Assembly: GCA_052034625.1 (NCBI GenBank)
Contig: JBPOII010000001.1
Location: forward strand, 59,224 to 123,223
Origin: JAVBLP01 sp052034625
GTDB taxonomy: Bacteria > Elusimicrobiota > Endomicrobiia > Endomicrobiales > Endomicrobiaceae
DNA: 64,000 nt
Direction: 5' to 3'
The notes under the pieces were generated by a model. It saw only the letters and a program-made list of their open reading frames with translations. It searched no databases and was not told the origin of the DNA. The translations under genes and the position numbers were made by a program. This document shows positions 27,696 through 36,211 of this stretch, piece after piece (position 1 is the stretch's first letter; the number at the start of each line of letters is the position of its first letter).

Positions 27696-28136
27696 ATGGA
27701 AAAAACCTGCATAATAATAAAGCCAGACGGCGTTTGCAAGAAAGTTTCCGGGGATATAATTAAAAGATTCTATTCCGAAGGTTTGAAACTTATCGCCTTA
27801 AAAATGGCCAGACCAGAGCGGGAAGTTATTGAGCATTTTTATGAAGTACATAAAGAAAAAGAGTTTTTTAAACCTCTGGTGGATTTTATGTGTTCGGCAC
27901 CCATAATAGTTATGGTTTGGGAAGGCGAAAATGCCGTAGCAACTGTCAGGCGTGTCATAGGATCGACAAATTCCAAAGAAGCGGCTGAAGGCACTTTAAG
28001 AAATATGTTTGGTACTGACGGCAGGAGGAATATTGTACATGCTTCGGATAGTGCAGAGAATGCAGAAAAAGAAATATCTGTCTTTTTTGATGAAAAAAAT
28101 ATAATGCGGTATGACTATAATGATTGGAAGGAATAA
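27696..28136 (+). CDS. ndk: nucleoside-diphosphate kinase
   Basis: 146 residues from ATG 27696, chosen over the adjacent ATG 27693 because GGAA (27686-27689) is better spaced and the product then starts MEKT like family members. Lys9 in IIKPDG, RRVIGSTN (nucleotide binding) and catalytic His115 in NIVHASDS are all present; the usual HGSDS reads HASDS, a Gly-to-Ala change directly after the catalytic histidine. It transfers the gamma phosphate between nucleoside di- and triphosphates. It is packed between isocitrate dehydrogenase and ackA, three bases from the latter. Confidence 0.95.
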   Translation: MEKTCIIIKPDGVCKKVSGDIIKRFYSEGLKLIALKMARPEREVIEHFYEVHKEKEFFKPLVDFMCSAPIIVMVWEGENAVATVRRVIGSTNSKEAAEGTLRNMFGTDGRRNIVHASDSAENAEKEISVFFDEKNIMRYDYNDWKE

Positions 28137-28139
28137 AAA

Positions 28140-29348
28140 ATGAAAGTATTAGTTGTTAATTGCGGTTCATCGTCGGTAAAATATACGCTTTTTGAAATTG
28201 AAACGAGGAAAAAAGTATCCTGGGGAATTGTTGAATGTATAGGTCTTCCGGAAGCCTATTATAAAAGGCAGAGTGCAGGCAATGAAGAGCATAAAGAATC
28301 GGTAAAAGCTGCAACACATATGGAAGCCGTTGAACTTATTATCAAAAATCTTATGGATAAAGAAGAAGGCAGCATAAAAAGTATTGATGAAATTGCAGTT
28401 GTCGGACACAGAATAGTTCACGGCGGTGATAAGTTTTCAAAATCAGTTCTTGTCACTGAAGAAGTTAAAGAAGGATTAAAAGAATGTTTTTCAATAGCTC
28501 CGTTGCACACTCCTGCACATTATGCCGGAATTATTGCAGTCGAAAAAATGCTTCCGGGAATTCCGTCCGTTTTAGTTTTTGATACGGCTTTTCACATGAC
28601 AATACCGGATTATGCATATATGTATGCTCTTCCTTATGAATATTATGAAAAAGACCATATAAGAAGATATGGCTTTCACGGAACTTCGCACAATTATGTT
28701 TCTCAGAGAGCGGCAGAAATGCTTGAAAAACCCATTGAAGAACTTAAAATTATTACCTGTCATCTTGGCAATGGCAGCAGTCTTGCAGCAATTGAACACG
28801 GTAAAGTTATAGATACGTCTATGGGATTTACTCCATTACAGGGAGTTGTTATGGGAACACGATGCGGTGATATAGATCCGGCAATAATACCTTATATCAT
28901 AAATAAATATCCAGATATGAAAGATCCAGAAGCACTTAATATCATGATGAATAAAAAAAGCGGACTTCAGGGAATATCAGGTTTATCGGGTGATATGAGA
29001 ACTATAGTTAAAGCGGTAGCGGCAGGAAATAAAAAAGCAAAACTTGCTTTTGAAATGCTCTGCTATAGCATAAAGAAATATATAGGCTCGTATTTTGGCG
29101 TGCTTAATGGTGTTGACGGTTTGGTGTTTACAGCGGGTATAGGTGAAAACTCTCCTTCAGTAAGAGAAAAAATATGTGAAAATCTTTCTTCTTTAGGCAT
29201 TGAGCTTGATTTAAATAAAAATAATGAACCTGGAAACAATGAAAGGTTTGTCTCTACTCCAAATTCAAAAGTTAAGGTTATGATAATACCTACTAATGAA
29301 GAGCTTATGATAGCAAGAGAGGCAAAAAAAGTGTTGACAAACGGATAA
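28140..29348 (+). CDS. ackA: acetate kinase
   Basis: 402 residues, ASKHA fold. It opens with VNCGSSSVKYTLF (phosphate-1 motif), with 'GHRIVHGG', 'VFDTAFH', 'RRYGFHGTSH', 'HLGNGSS' (phosphate-2) and 'GIGENS' (adenosine motif) in the expected order. It makes ATP from acetyl phosphate and ADP in fermentation, or activates acetate. No phosphotransacetylase gene adjoins it in this window. It starts three bases after ndk. A consensus promoter for the next operon is embedded in its last codons. Confidence 0.96.
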   Translation: MKVLVVNCGSSSVKYTLFEIETRKKVSWGIVECIGLPEAYYKRQSAGNEEHKESVKAATHMEAVELIIKNLMDKEEGSIKSIDEIAVVGHRIVHGGDKFSKSVLVTEEVKEGLKECFSIAPLHTPAHYAGIIAVEKMLPGIPSVLVFDTAFHMTIPDYAYMYALPYEYYEKDHIRRYGFHGTSHNYVSQRAAEMLEKPIEELKIITCHLGNGSSLAAIEHGKVIDTSMGFTPLQGVVMGTRCGDIDPAIIPYIINKYPDMKDPEALNIMMNKKSGLQGISGLSGDMRTIVKAVAAGNKKAKLAFEMLCYSIKKYIGSYFGVLNGVDGLVFTAGIGENSPSVREKICENLSSLGIELDLNKNNEPGNNERFVSTPNSKVKVMIIPTNEELMIAREAKKVLTNG

Positions 29349-29363
29349 ACAACATTTTATAAT
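29334..29363 (+). promoter_or_regulatory. strong promoter for the yceD-rpmF-fab cluster
   Basis: A perfect TTGACA (29334-29339), an 18-base spacer and a perfect TATAAT (29358-29363). The -35 box lies within the end of ackA. Transcription would start near 29370, about 27 bases before the yceD ATG. Confidence 0.8.
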
Positions 29364-29396
29364 CTAAAATCTGTATTTAAAGACTTGGTTAATATT

Positions 29397-29867
29397 ATGA
29401 AGCAGTTGATTTTTAATACATCTGATTTTATAAAGTCAGATATTGTAGAAAGAAGAACAAATAAATTTAATCCTGATATAGGACATGCTTTAAAAGTAAC
29501 TGTTGCCCTCAAAGCTGAAAAAATATCAGATGATACTTTACATATCAGCGGAGGTGTTGAAGGTTATATTGAAATGGAATGTGCGCGCTGTCTTTCCGTT
29601 TACCGATATCCTGTTGAACTTTATATTGAAACGGATATGTATTTTTTAGACGGCGAAGTTGATATGGATGAAGAGATCAGACAACGCATAATTCTTGATC
29701 TTCCTTCAAAACCTTTGTGCAGTCAGGATTGCATGGGAATATGCCCCAAATGCGGAAAGCATAATACTGAAAATGACAAATGTTCCTGCAACTCCGACAA
29801 TAATGATGAATTTATAAAACATAGATGGGAAAATCTATTCAAAAAAAATAAAAAAGTAAGCAAATAA
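29397..29867 (+). CDS. yceD: YceD/DUF177 family protein
   Basis: 156 residues from ATG 29397. An upstream in-frame TTG (29385) was rejected as start: it lacks a ribosome site and the promoter is very close. The core has the DUF177 cysteine motif ECARCLSVYRYPV (about residues 62-74) and an acidic segment, then a C-terminal cysteine cluster (CSQDCMGICPKCG...CSC), probably zinc-binding. DUF177 proteins are nearly always encoded just before rpmF and are linked to 23S rRNA or L32 biogenesis; the molecular activity is not firmly known. It is the first gene of the ribosomal-protein/fatty-acid operon here, 16 bases before rpmF. Confidence 0.85.
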   Translation: MKQLIFNTSDFIKSDIVERRTNKFNPDIGHALKVTVALKAEKISDDTLHISGGVEGYIEMECARCLSVYRYPVELYIETDMYFLDGEVDMDEEIRQRIILDLPSKPLCSQDCMGICPKCGKHNTENDKCSCNSDNNDEFIKHRWENLFKKNKKVSK

Positions 29868-29883
29868 AACGGAGGAAGTAAAA

Positions 29884-30099
29884 ATGCCAAATCCAAAAAG
29901 AAAACATACCCCGCATCGCAGGGATAGCAGAAGATCTGCCAATTCAAAGCTTGATACACCAAATGCAAGCAAATGCTCAAACTGCGGAGCTCCTAAAATG
30001 CCTCATAAAGTCTGCCCTGAATGCGGATTTTATAATGCAAAACTCATTGTCCCAAGAAAAGTCAAAAAAACTGCGGAACAAAAACAACAAGAGGCTTAA
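29884..30099 (+). CDS. rpmF: ribosomal protein bL32
   Basis: 71 residues. It starts MPNPKRKHTPHRRDSRRS, typical of bL32, and has a four-cysteine zinc ribbon, CSNCGAPKMPHKVCPECG. The C-terminal KTAEQKQQEA tail is slightly extended. A GGAGG ribosome site is well placed. The plsX ATG follows its stop codon directly. Confidence 0.96.
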   Translation: MPNPKRKHTPHRRDSRRSANSKLDTPNASKCSNCGAPKMPHKVCPECGFYNAKLIVPRKVKKTAEQKQQEA

Positions 30100-31104
30100 A
30101 TGATAATAGCACTTGATGCAATGGGCGGAGATACAGCGCCTGTCTCTACTGTAGAGGGCGCAGTTCTTGCAGCAAAGGCTTCAAAGCATAAAATTTTGCT
30201 TGTAGGGCCTGAAAAAATTATTGCCGAAGAGCTGTTGAAACATCAAAAAAAACATAATGTAAAGACGCATAATATAGAAATTATCAATGCGACTGAAGTT
30301 ATTGCTATGGATGATCATCCTGCAAAGGCAGTAAGACAAAAAAAAGATTCCTCGCTTTCCGTTTGTGCAAAACTTGTAGCTGACGGAAAAGCTGATGCAT
30401 TTGTGTCTATGGGAAATTCCGGTGCTGCTATGGCAGCTGCTCTTTTTTATCTTAAAAGGATAGACGGAGTTTTAAGACCTGCTATTTCCACGACTTTTCC
30501 TACTGTTGAAGGTTTTTGCATAATAGCCGATATGGGTGCAAATGTTGACTGCAAACCGGAACATCTTTTACAATTCGGAATAATGGCAAGCATATTTTGT
30601 GAAAAAGTTACAGGTATTGAAAAACCTAAAGTCGGACTTGTTTCAATTGGAGAAGAACCGACAAAAGGCAATGAACTTACGCTTGAGGCTTTTAAGCTTT
30701 TAGAAAAGGCTGATCTGAACTTTATCGGAAATATTGAAGGAAGGGAAATCCCCAAAGGTAAAGCCGATGTAGTAATATGTGACGGTTTTGTCGGAAATGT
30801 AATTCTAAAATTTGGCGAAGGTCTTGCTGAAATGATACTTAAACTTGTAAGAAAAGGTTTTAAAGAGCATCCTATAGCCTGGGTATCGCTGCCTTTTTTA
30901 TGGAGAGCTCTTAGAGGTTTAAGGAAGAAAGTCGACTATAGTGAATCTGGTGGAGCACCTCTGCTTGGTGTCGACGGAGTTTGTATAATAGGACACGGAA
31001 GATCTGATGGAAAGGCTGTTAAAAATGCTATTCTTTCAGGAGCGAGAGCTGCTGAACATGATATTACAAAAGAAATAAAGGAAGCTATTGCAAAGTACTC
31101 GTAA
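30100..31104 (+). CDS. plsX: phosphate acyltransferase PlsX
   Basis: 334 residues. 'IALDAMGGDTAP' at the N-terminus, 'VSMGNSGAAMAAAL', 'ADMGANVDCKPEHL' and 'VCDGFVGNVILKFGEG' are hallmark PlsX segments. It converts acyl-ACP and phosphate to acyl-phosphate for phospholipid synthesis by PlsY. It abuts rpmF with no gap and precedes fabH, the standard gene order. Its stop codon overlaps an AAGGAG ribosome site that serves the small reading frame at 31110 or, indirectly, fabH. Confidence 0.96.
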   Translation: MIIALDAMGGDTAPVSTVEGAVLAAKASKHKILLVGPEKIIAEELLKHQKKHNVKTHNIEIINATEVIAMDDHPAKAVRQKKDSSLSVCAKLVADGKADAFVSMGNSGAAMAAALFYLKRIDGVLRPAISTTFPTVEGFCIIADMGANVDCKPEHLLQFGIMASIFCEKVTGIEKPKVGLVSIGEEPTKGNELTLEAFKLLEKADLNFIGNIEGREIPKGKADVVICDGFVGNVILKFGEGLAEMILKLVRKGFKEHPIAWVSLPFLWRALRGLRKKVDYSESGGAPLLGVDGVCIIGHGRSDGKAVKNAILSGARAAEHDITKEIKEAIAKYS

Positions 31105-31109
31105 GGAGA

Positions 31110-31139
31110 GTGCGCAGTTGCTCGAATGGTAAAGTATAA
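31110..31139 (+). CDS. possible nine-codon leader peptide coupling plsX to fabH
   Basis: GTG at 31110 is preceded at short spacing by AAGGAG (31103-31108) and reads MRSCSNGKV before TAA at 31137-31139; the fabH ATG begins at the next base. FabH itself has no clear ribosome site of its own, so terminating ribosomes could re-initiate on fabH. Seen only as a sequence arrangement; expression is not known. Confidence 0.35.
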   Translation: MRSCSNGKV

Positions 31140-32129
31140 ATGAATAAAAAAATAGGTGTAAAGATTTCAGGGACAGGTTCATATTTTCCTAAAAAAGTCC
31201 TTACTAATGCCGACCTTGAAAAAATGGTTGAAACTTCAGATGAATGGATAACCACAAGGACAGGAATAAAAGAACGCCGTATAGCGGCAAAAAATGAAGC
31301 AACTTCTGATCTGTCACTAGAAGCTTCAAAAGAGGCTTTAAAGGCTGCCGGAATGAAAGCAGATGAACTGGATTGCATTCTTGTTTCGACAGTAAGCGGC
31401 GATATGAGCTTTCCTTCAACTGCTTGTTTCCTTTTAGATAAACTTGGAATTAAAGATATTCCGGCTTTTGATCTCTCTGCGGCATGCAGCGGTTTTATAT
31501 ACGGAGTATCTATAGCTAAAGCATATATAGAGTCCGGATTGTATAAAAATATACTTCTTGTAGGTGCAGAAACTCTTTCCAGATTTACAAATTGGGAAGA
31601 CAGGAATACATGTGTTTTATTTGGTGACGGAGCCGGTGCTATGATATTGTCGGCTTCTGAAACAAATGATGATGTATTATCTGTGTTTTTAGGTGCGGAC
31701 GGTTCATATGCTGATCTTTTAGATATGCCTGGTGGCGGTTCAAGGAATCCTTCAACATTAGAAACCGTTCAGGAAAAATTAAATACTATTCATATGAAAG
31801 GCAAAGAAGTTTTTAAAGTTGCTGTTACAAAGATGGCTTTAGCAGCGGAAAAAGCACTTGAAATTGCAGGAAAGAAACCTGAAGATATTAATATTTTTAT
31901 TCCTCATCAGGCAAATATAAGAATTATTGAAGCCGTAGCAAAAAAACTTGATGTTTCAATGGATAAAGTTTTCGTTAATATACATAAAACCGGAAATATT
32001 TCGGCAGCTACTACAATTACAGCACTTGATGAAGCGATAAAAACAAAGAAACTTAAAAAAGGCGACCTTGTAGAACTCATTGCTTTTGGCGGCGGGTTTA
32101 CTTGGGGTGCGACAATTCTAAGAATTTAA
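31140..32129 (+). CDS. fabH: beta-ketoacyl-ACP synthase III
   Basis: 329 residues, thiolase fold. The catalytic triad is visible: Cys116 in DLSAACSGF, His in FIPHQANIRI and Asn in HKTGNISAAT. 'TSDEWITTRTGIKERR' near residue 35 is the FabH CoA-binding region. It condenses acetyl-CoA with malonyl-ACP to start fatty-acid synthesis. The start lacks a good ribosome site and directly follows a nine-codon reading frame. It is followed by fabD after 37 bases. Confidence 0.96.
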   Translation: MNKKIGVKISGTGSYFPKKVLTNADLEKMVETSDEWITTRTGIKERRIAAKNEATSDLSLEASKEALKAAGMKADELDCILVSTVSGDMSFPSTACFLLDKLGIKDIPAFDLSAACSGFIYGVSIAKAYIESGLYKNILLVGAETLSRFTNWEDRNTCVLFGDGAGAMILSASETNDDVLSVFLGADGSYADLLDMPGGGSRNPSTLETVQEKLNTIHMKGKEVFKVAVTKMALAAEKALEIAGKKPEDINIFIPHQANIRIIEAVAKKLDVSMDKVFVNIHKTGNISAATTITALDEAIKTKKLKKGDLVELIAFGGGFTWGATILRI

Positions 32130-32166
32130 TATACACCTATTATATATAGATGTAAAGAGGTATAAA

Positions 32167-33099
32167 ATGTCAAAAATAGTACTTATGTTTCCCGGGCAAG
32201 GCAGCCAGACTGTTGGGATGGGTAAAGAGCTTTATGATAAATATCCCAAAGCCAAAGAAATAATAGATGCTGCCGGGGAAGAACTTAAAAAAATAATATT
32301 TGAGGGTCCGGAAGAAATATTAAAACTCACGAAATATACTCAACCTGCGATATTTACTATAAGTATGGCGGCTTTTGAGGTTTTGAAAGAAAATATTGAT
32401 TTTTCAAATAATGAATTTGTTGCCGCGGGACATTCCCTCGGAGAGTATTCAGCTTTGTGTGCGGCAGGTTTTTTCAGTTTCAAAGACGGGCTGGAAATGG
32501 TAAAGGCAAGAGGCAGATTCATTCAAGATGCTTCCGAAGCAAATCCCGGAACTATGGCTGCGATCATAGGAATGGAAAAAGATGCGGTTGGAGATATATG
32601 CGAAAAAGTTTCTTCGGAAGGTATATGTGAAGCTGTAAACTTTAATTCTCCCGGACAAATAGTAATAGCAGGAACGGTTAGTGCTGTCAATAAAGCTGTT
32701 GAACTGGCTAATGCCGCAGGTGCTGTGAAATGTGTAGTTTTGAATGTTTCAGGTCCTTTTCATTCTTCTCTTATGGCTTCGGCTGCCGATAATATGGCAA
32801 AAGAACTTGAAAAATATAATTTTAATCTTCCGTCTTTCGGAGTTTATACAAATTGTGATGCCATCTTGACAAATGACTCAGCAATTGTTAAAGAAAAGCT
32901 AGTAAGACAGATTAAAAGTGCGGTTAAATGGGATGAAAGTATTGCAGCTATAATCAATGACGGTTTTGATAAGTTCATAGAAGTCGGTCCCGGAAAAGTT
33001 CTTTCAGGTCTTTTAAGAAGAATAGACAGAACAAAAAAATCTTTAAATATTGAAGATGAAGCAAGCTTACAAAAAACCATACAGGAGTTAAGTAAATGA
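32167..33099 (+). CDS. fabD: malonyl-CoA-ACP transacylase
   Basis: 310 residues. FPGQGSQ (residues 8-14) and the nucleophile Ser90 in GHSLGEYSAL are canonical; the histidine in SGPFHSSLM is the catalytic partner. It loads malonyl groups onto ACP. An AGAGG ribosome site precedes it. Its stop overlaps fabG by ATGA. Confidence 0.96.
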   Translation: MSKIVLMFPGQGSQTVGMGKELYDKYPKAKEIIDAAGEELKKIIFEGPEEILKLTKYTQPAIFTISMAAFEVLKENIDFSNNEFVAAGHSLGEYSALCAAGFFSFKDGLEMVKARGRFIQDASEANPGTMAAIIGMEKDAVGDICEKVSSEGICEAVNFNSPGQIVIAGTVSAVNKAVELANAAGAVKCVVLNVSGPFHSSLMASAADNMAKELEKYNFNLPSFGVYTNCDAILTNDSAIVKEKLVRQIKSAVKWDESIAAIINDGFDKFIEVGPGKVLSGLLRRIDRTKKSLNIEDEASLQKTIQELSK

Positions 33100-33839
33100 G
33101 ACTTAAAGGAAAAATAGCAATTATAACCGGTTCTGCACAAGGTATAGGTAAAGCAATCGCTGAGACTTTTGCGGCAGAAGGTGCAAATCTTGTAATAACC
33201 GATATCAATGCGGAAGCATCACAGAAAACATCAGAAGAGATTAAGGCAAAATTCGGTGTTGAAACTTTAGCTGTCGCCGGAAATGTAGCCAAATTTGAAG
33301 ACTGCGAAAATCTTGTAAAAGCCTCGCTTGACAAATTCTCCAAAATAGATATACTAATTAACAATGCCGGGATAACTAAGGATAATCTCGTCTTAAGAAT
33401 GACAGAATCTGAATGGGATGCGGTCATAGCGGTTAATTTAAAAGGTGTCTTTAACTGCACAAAAGCTGTAAGTAAACCGATGATTAAGCAAAGAGAAGGC
33501 AGAATAATAAATATTGCTTCAGTCGTCGGCGAAATGGGAAATGCCGGACAGGTGAATTACTCGGCTTCTAAAGGCGGAGTAATAGCGATGACAAAAACCT
33601 GTGCAAAAGAGTTTGGTTCGAGAAATATTCTTGTAAATGCTATAGCTCCAGGTTTTATCCGTACGGCAATGACTGATGCACTAAGCGATGCGGCAAAAGA
33701 TGCAATGGCAAAAATGATACCGCTCGGTAAGCTCGGAGAAGCTTCGGATGTAGCTAAAGCCGCTTTGTTCCTTGCAAGTGATGATTCTTCATATATAACA
33801 GGTCATGTTCTTTCCGTTAACGGCGGAATGTATATGTAA
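33096..33839 (+). CDS. fabG: 3-oxoacyl-ACP reductase
   Basis: 247 residues, classical short-chain dehydrogenase. It has the cofactor motif TGSAQGIGKAIA, the NNAGIT strand, catalytic Ser in NIASVVG and Y-x-x-x-K in YSASKGG, and ends in GGMYM as FabG proteins do. It reduces 3-oxoacyl-ACP with NADPH. Its start overlaps fabD; 75 bases separate it from acpP. Confidence 0.94.
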   Translation: MRLKGKIAIITGSAQGIGKAIAETFAAEGANLVITDINAEASQKTSEEIKAKFGVETLAVAGNVAKFEDCENLVKASLDKFSKIDILINNAGITKDNLVLRMTESEWDAVIAVNLKGVFNCTKAVSKPMIKQREGRIINIASVVGEMGNAGQVNYSASKGGVIAMTKTCAKEFGSRNILVNAIAPGFIRTAMTDALSDAAKDAMAKMIPLGKLGEASDVAKAALFLASDDSSYITGHVLSVNGGMYM

Positions 33840-33914
33840 TAAACTGCAAATTGAAATGCCGCTAAAATAAAAAATAATAAAAGAAGTTAAAACCATTAAA
33901 GGGGGAAGTACAAA

Positions 33915-34154
33915 ATGGCAGATTTCGAAGCTAGAGTAAAGGAAATTATTGTTGAGCAGTTAGGTGTAGATCCGGCTGAAGTTGTAACAGGTGCCTCTTT
34001 TGTTAATGATTTGGGTGCAGATTCATTGGATACAGTTGAACTCGTAATGGCTTTTGAAGAGGAATTTGGTATCGAAATTCCTGATGAAGAAGCAGAAAAG
34101 ATTCAGACTGTAGGCAATGCTGTTGAATATATTAAAGCTCACGCAGCAAAATAA
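33915..34154 (+). CDS. acpP: acyl carrier protein
   Basis: 79 residues, acidic. Ser37 in LGADSLDTVEL is the phosphopantetheine site. A strong GGGGG-type ribosome site precedes the start, consistent with high expression. The 75-base leader is A-rich, with a weak promoter candidate (TTGAAA 33851-33856, AATAAT 33873-33878), so acpP may also be transcribed separately. It serves the fab enzymes around it and could supply acyl groups to the candidate sphingolipid genes 12 kb downstream. Confidence 0.97.
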   Translation: MADFEARVKEIIVEQLGVDPAEVVTGASFVNDLGADSLDTVELVMAFEEEFGIEIPDEEAEKIQTVGNAVEYIKAHAAK

Positions 34155-34177
34155 TTTTATTTAGCTAAGGCACTACA

Positions 34178-35419
34178 ATGAAAAAAAGAATAGTTATAAC
34201 CGGTATAGGAGTAGTTACTCCTATCGGTACCGGGAATGTAGATTTTGCCGATGCTTTGAAAGCCGGCAAATCAGGCATTTCCGCGATTGAGCATTTTGAT
34301 GTCACTAATTTTTCAACAAAGATCAGCGGATATATCAAAGATTTTGTTCCTGAAAATTTTATTGACAGAAAAAAAGCAAAAAGAATGGCAAGATTTACGC
34401 AGCTTGGTGTATCGGCTGCGAAACTTGCTGTTGAGGATTCAGGGCTTGATTTTTCAAAAGAAGATCTGTCAAGAATCGGCGTTGTAACCGGCACCGGAAT
34501 GGGCGGCTTAGACATAATTGAAGAGGAAGAAAAGGCTCTTTTAGAGAAGGGGCCAAGAAGAGTCAGCCCTTTTCTTATTCCTATGATAATTACTAATATG
34601 CTTCCCGGCGAAATCGCCATACAATATGGACTTACCGGTCCGAACTATGCCGTAACGAGTGCTTGTGCTTCATCTAACCATGCTATGGGAGACTCTTTGA
34701 GGCTTCTTCAAGCAGGTGATGCAGATATTATGATTTCAGGCGGAGCAGAAGGTGTTATTACTCCTTTGGGACTTGCAGGTTTTTGCAATATGAAAGCTGT
34801 TTCGCAAAGAAATGATGAACCTCATAAAGCTTCGAGACCCTTTGACAAAGACCGTGATGGTTTTGTAATGGGAGAAGGGGCAGGAATAATAATACTTGAA
34901 ACTTTGGACCATGCTCTTGCAAGAGGTGCAAAAATTTATGCAGAACTTGCAGGATATGGAGCTTCAGACGACGCTTATCATATGACAGCCCCTGAACCTG
35001 AAGGAAAAGCAGCAATCCTTGCTATGGAAAAAGCAATTGCTGATGCAGGTATTTCTAAAGATGAAGTAGATTATATTAATGCACACGGAACATCTACTTC
35101 ATTGAATGATAAAACAGAAACTTTAGCAATCAAAAAAGTTTTCGGGGATAGAGCTTATAAGATCCCTGTTTCATCGACAAAATCGATGACAGGACATCTT
35201 TTAGGTGCTGCGGCCGGTGTTGAACTTGCTGCAACGGTGCTTTCAATGAATGGCGGATTTATTCATCCGACAATAAATTATGAGACACCTGACCCTGAAT
35301 GCGATCTTGATTATGTTCCTAATACCGCAAGAGAGCAACAGATCACTTGTGCTCTCTCAAACTCTTTAGGGTTTGGCGGTCATAATGCAACGGTAGTAAT
35401 AAAGAAATATGACAAATAA
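34178..35419 (+). CDS. fabF: beta-ketoacyl-ACP synthase II
   Basis: 413 residues. The nucleophile Cys163 in TSACASSNHAMG, two histidines in NAHGTSTSLND and TKSMTGHLLGAA, and the start MKKRIVITGIGVVTP are typical FabF. It elongates acyl-ACP with malonyl-ACP. The C-terminus overlaps rnc by 11 bases. Confidence 0.96.
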   Translation: MKKRIVITGIGVVTPIGTGNVDFADALKAGKSGISAIEHFDVTNFSTKISGYIKDFVPENFIDRKKAKRMARFTQLGVSAAKLAVEDSGLDFSKEDLSRIGVVTGTGMGGLDIIEEEEKALLEKGPRRVSPFLIPMIITNMLPGEIAIQYGLTGPNYAVTSACASSNHAMGDSLRLLQAGDADIMISGGAEGVITPLGLAGFCNMKAVSQRNDEPHKASRPFDKDRDGFVMGEGAGIIILETLDHALARGAKIYAELAGYGASDDAYHMTAPEPEGKAAILAMEKAIADAGISKDEVDYINAHGTSTSLNDKTETLAIKKVFGDRAYKIPVSSTKSMTGHLLGAAAGVELAATVLSMNGGFIHPTINYETPDPECDLDYVPNTAREQQITCALSNSLGFGGHNATVVIKKYDK

Positions 35420-36086
35420 AAGTCTTGATAAACTTCAAAAGGTTATTGAATATAAGTTCAATAACCTTGAAGTTTTAATAAGTGCTTTGACTCATAAGTC
35501 TTATGCAGCTGAAACAGGACTAAAGTATTATAATGAGCGGATGGAGTTTCTGGGTGACAGTATTCTATCCGCTATTGTTGCTGAAAATTTATATAAAAGA
35601 TACCCTTTAGAAGCTGAAGGGAAACTCTCACAGTTAAAATCTCAAATAGTTTCAGCCCAAAATTTAAGCCAGTGGGCTAAAGAAATAAAACTTGGTGACT
35701 ATATTATTCTCGGCAAAAGTGAAGATTCAGCTGATGCAAGAAATAGAGAAAGTTTATTGTGCGATCTTTTTGAAGCTGTCGTCGGAGCCATATATCTTGA
35801 CGGAGGCTTTGACAGTTCGAGAAAGTTCGTTTTGAAATTCCTGGACAAACAAACAGATATAGTAATAACTGATTATAAAAGCAGGCTTCAGGAAATAGCC
35901 CAGTCGGAATATAAAGAACTTCCGGAATATAAAATAATAAAAGAGTTCGGTCCTGACCACGATAAAAAATTCGAGGCGGCCGTTTATTTGAAAGAAAAGC
36001 TTTTAGGCAAAGGTGTCGGTCATTCCAAAAAGGAAGCCCAGCAGTCTGCTGCAAAAAAAGCTATGAAATATATAAATAAAAAATAG
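35409..36086 (+). CDS. rnc: ribonuclease III
   Basis: 225 residues. The signature NERMEFLGDSILS (residues about 41-53) and a second acidic patch (LLCDLFEAVVGAIYLD) form the two-metal RNase III centre. A C-terminal double-stranded RNA-binding domain (about 155-223) ends in 'GKGVGHSKKEAQQSAAKKAM'. It processes rRNA and structured mRNAs. It ends the fab cluster and overlaps fabF; coupling of rnc to fab genes is a familiar arrangement. Confidence 0.95.
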   Translation: MTNKSLDKLQKVIEYKFNNLEVLISALTHKSYAAETGLKYYNERMEFLGDSILSAIVAENLYKRYPLEAEGKLSQLKSQIVSAQNLSQWAKEIKLGDYIILGKSEDSADARNRESLLCDLFEAVVGAIYLDGGFDSSRKFVLKFLDKQTDIVITDYKSRLQEIAQSEYKELPEYKIIKEFGPDHDKKFEAAVYLKEKLLGKGVGHSKKEAQQSAAKKAMKYINKK

Positions 36087-36140
36087 TTATAAATGACGAA
36101 ATCTCCATTGTCGTTCTGTTGTTGACTTTTGTCATAGTCA

Positions 36141-36160
36141 TTAATTCGTCATTCATAATT
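36141..36160 (+). repeat. dispersed short repeat, copy A
   Basis: TTAATTCGTCATTCATAATT, which matches copy C (58341-58360) at 19 of 20 bases. A partial second unit, ATTCGTAATTAA, is at 36182-36193. It sits in the non-coding gap between rnc and the acyl-CoA dehydrogenase gene. Confidence 0.6.
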
Positions 36161-36211
36161 CTCTTTATGTCGTTGTCTTTGATTCGTAATTAATAGAAAG
36201 GGGAGTATAAA

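Noticed and set aside
29385..29396. TTG start for yceD
   Set aside because: No ribosome site, and it lies about 15 bases from the predicted transcription start; ATG 29397 fits better.
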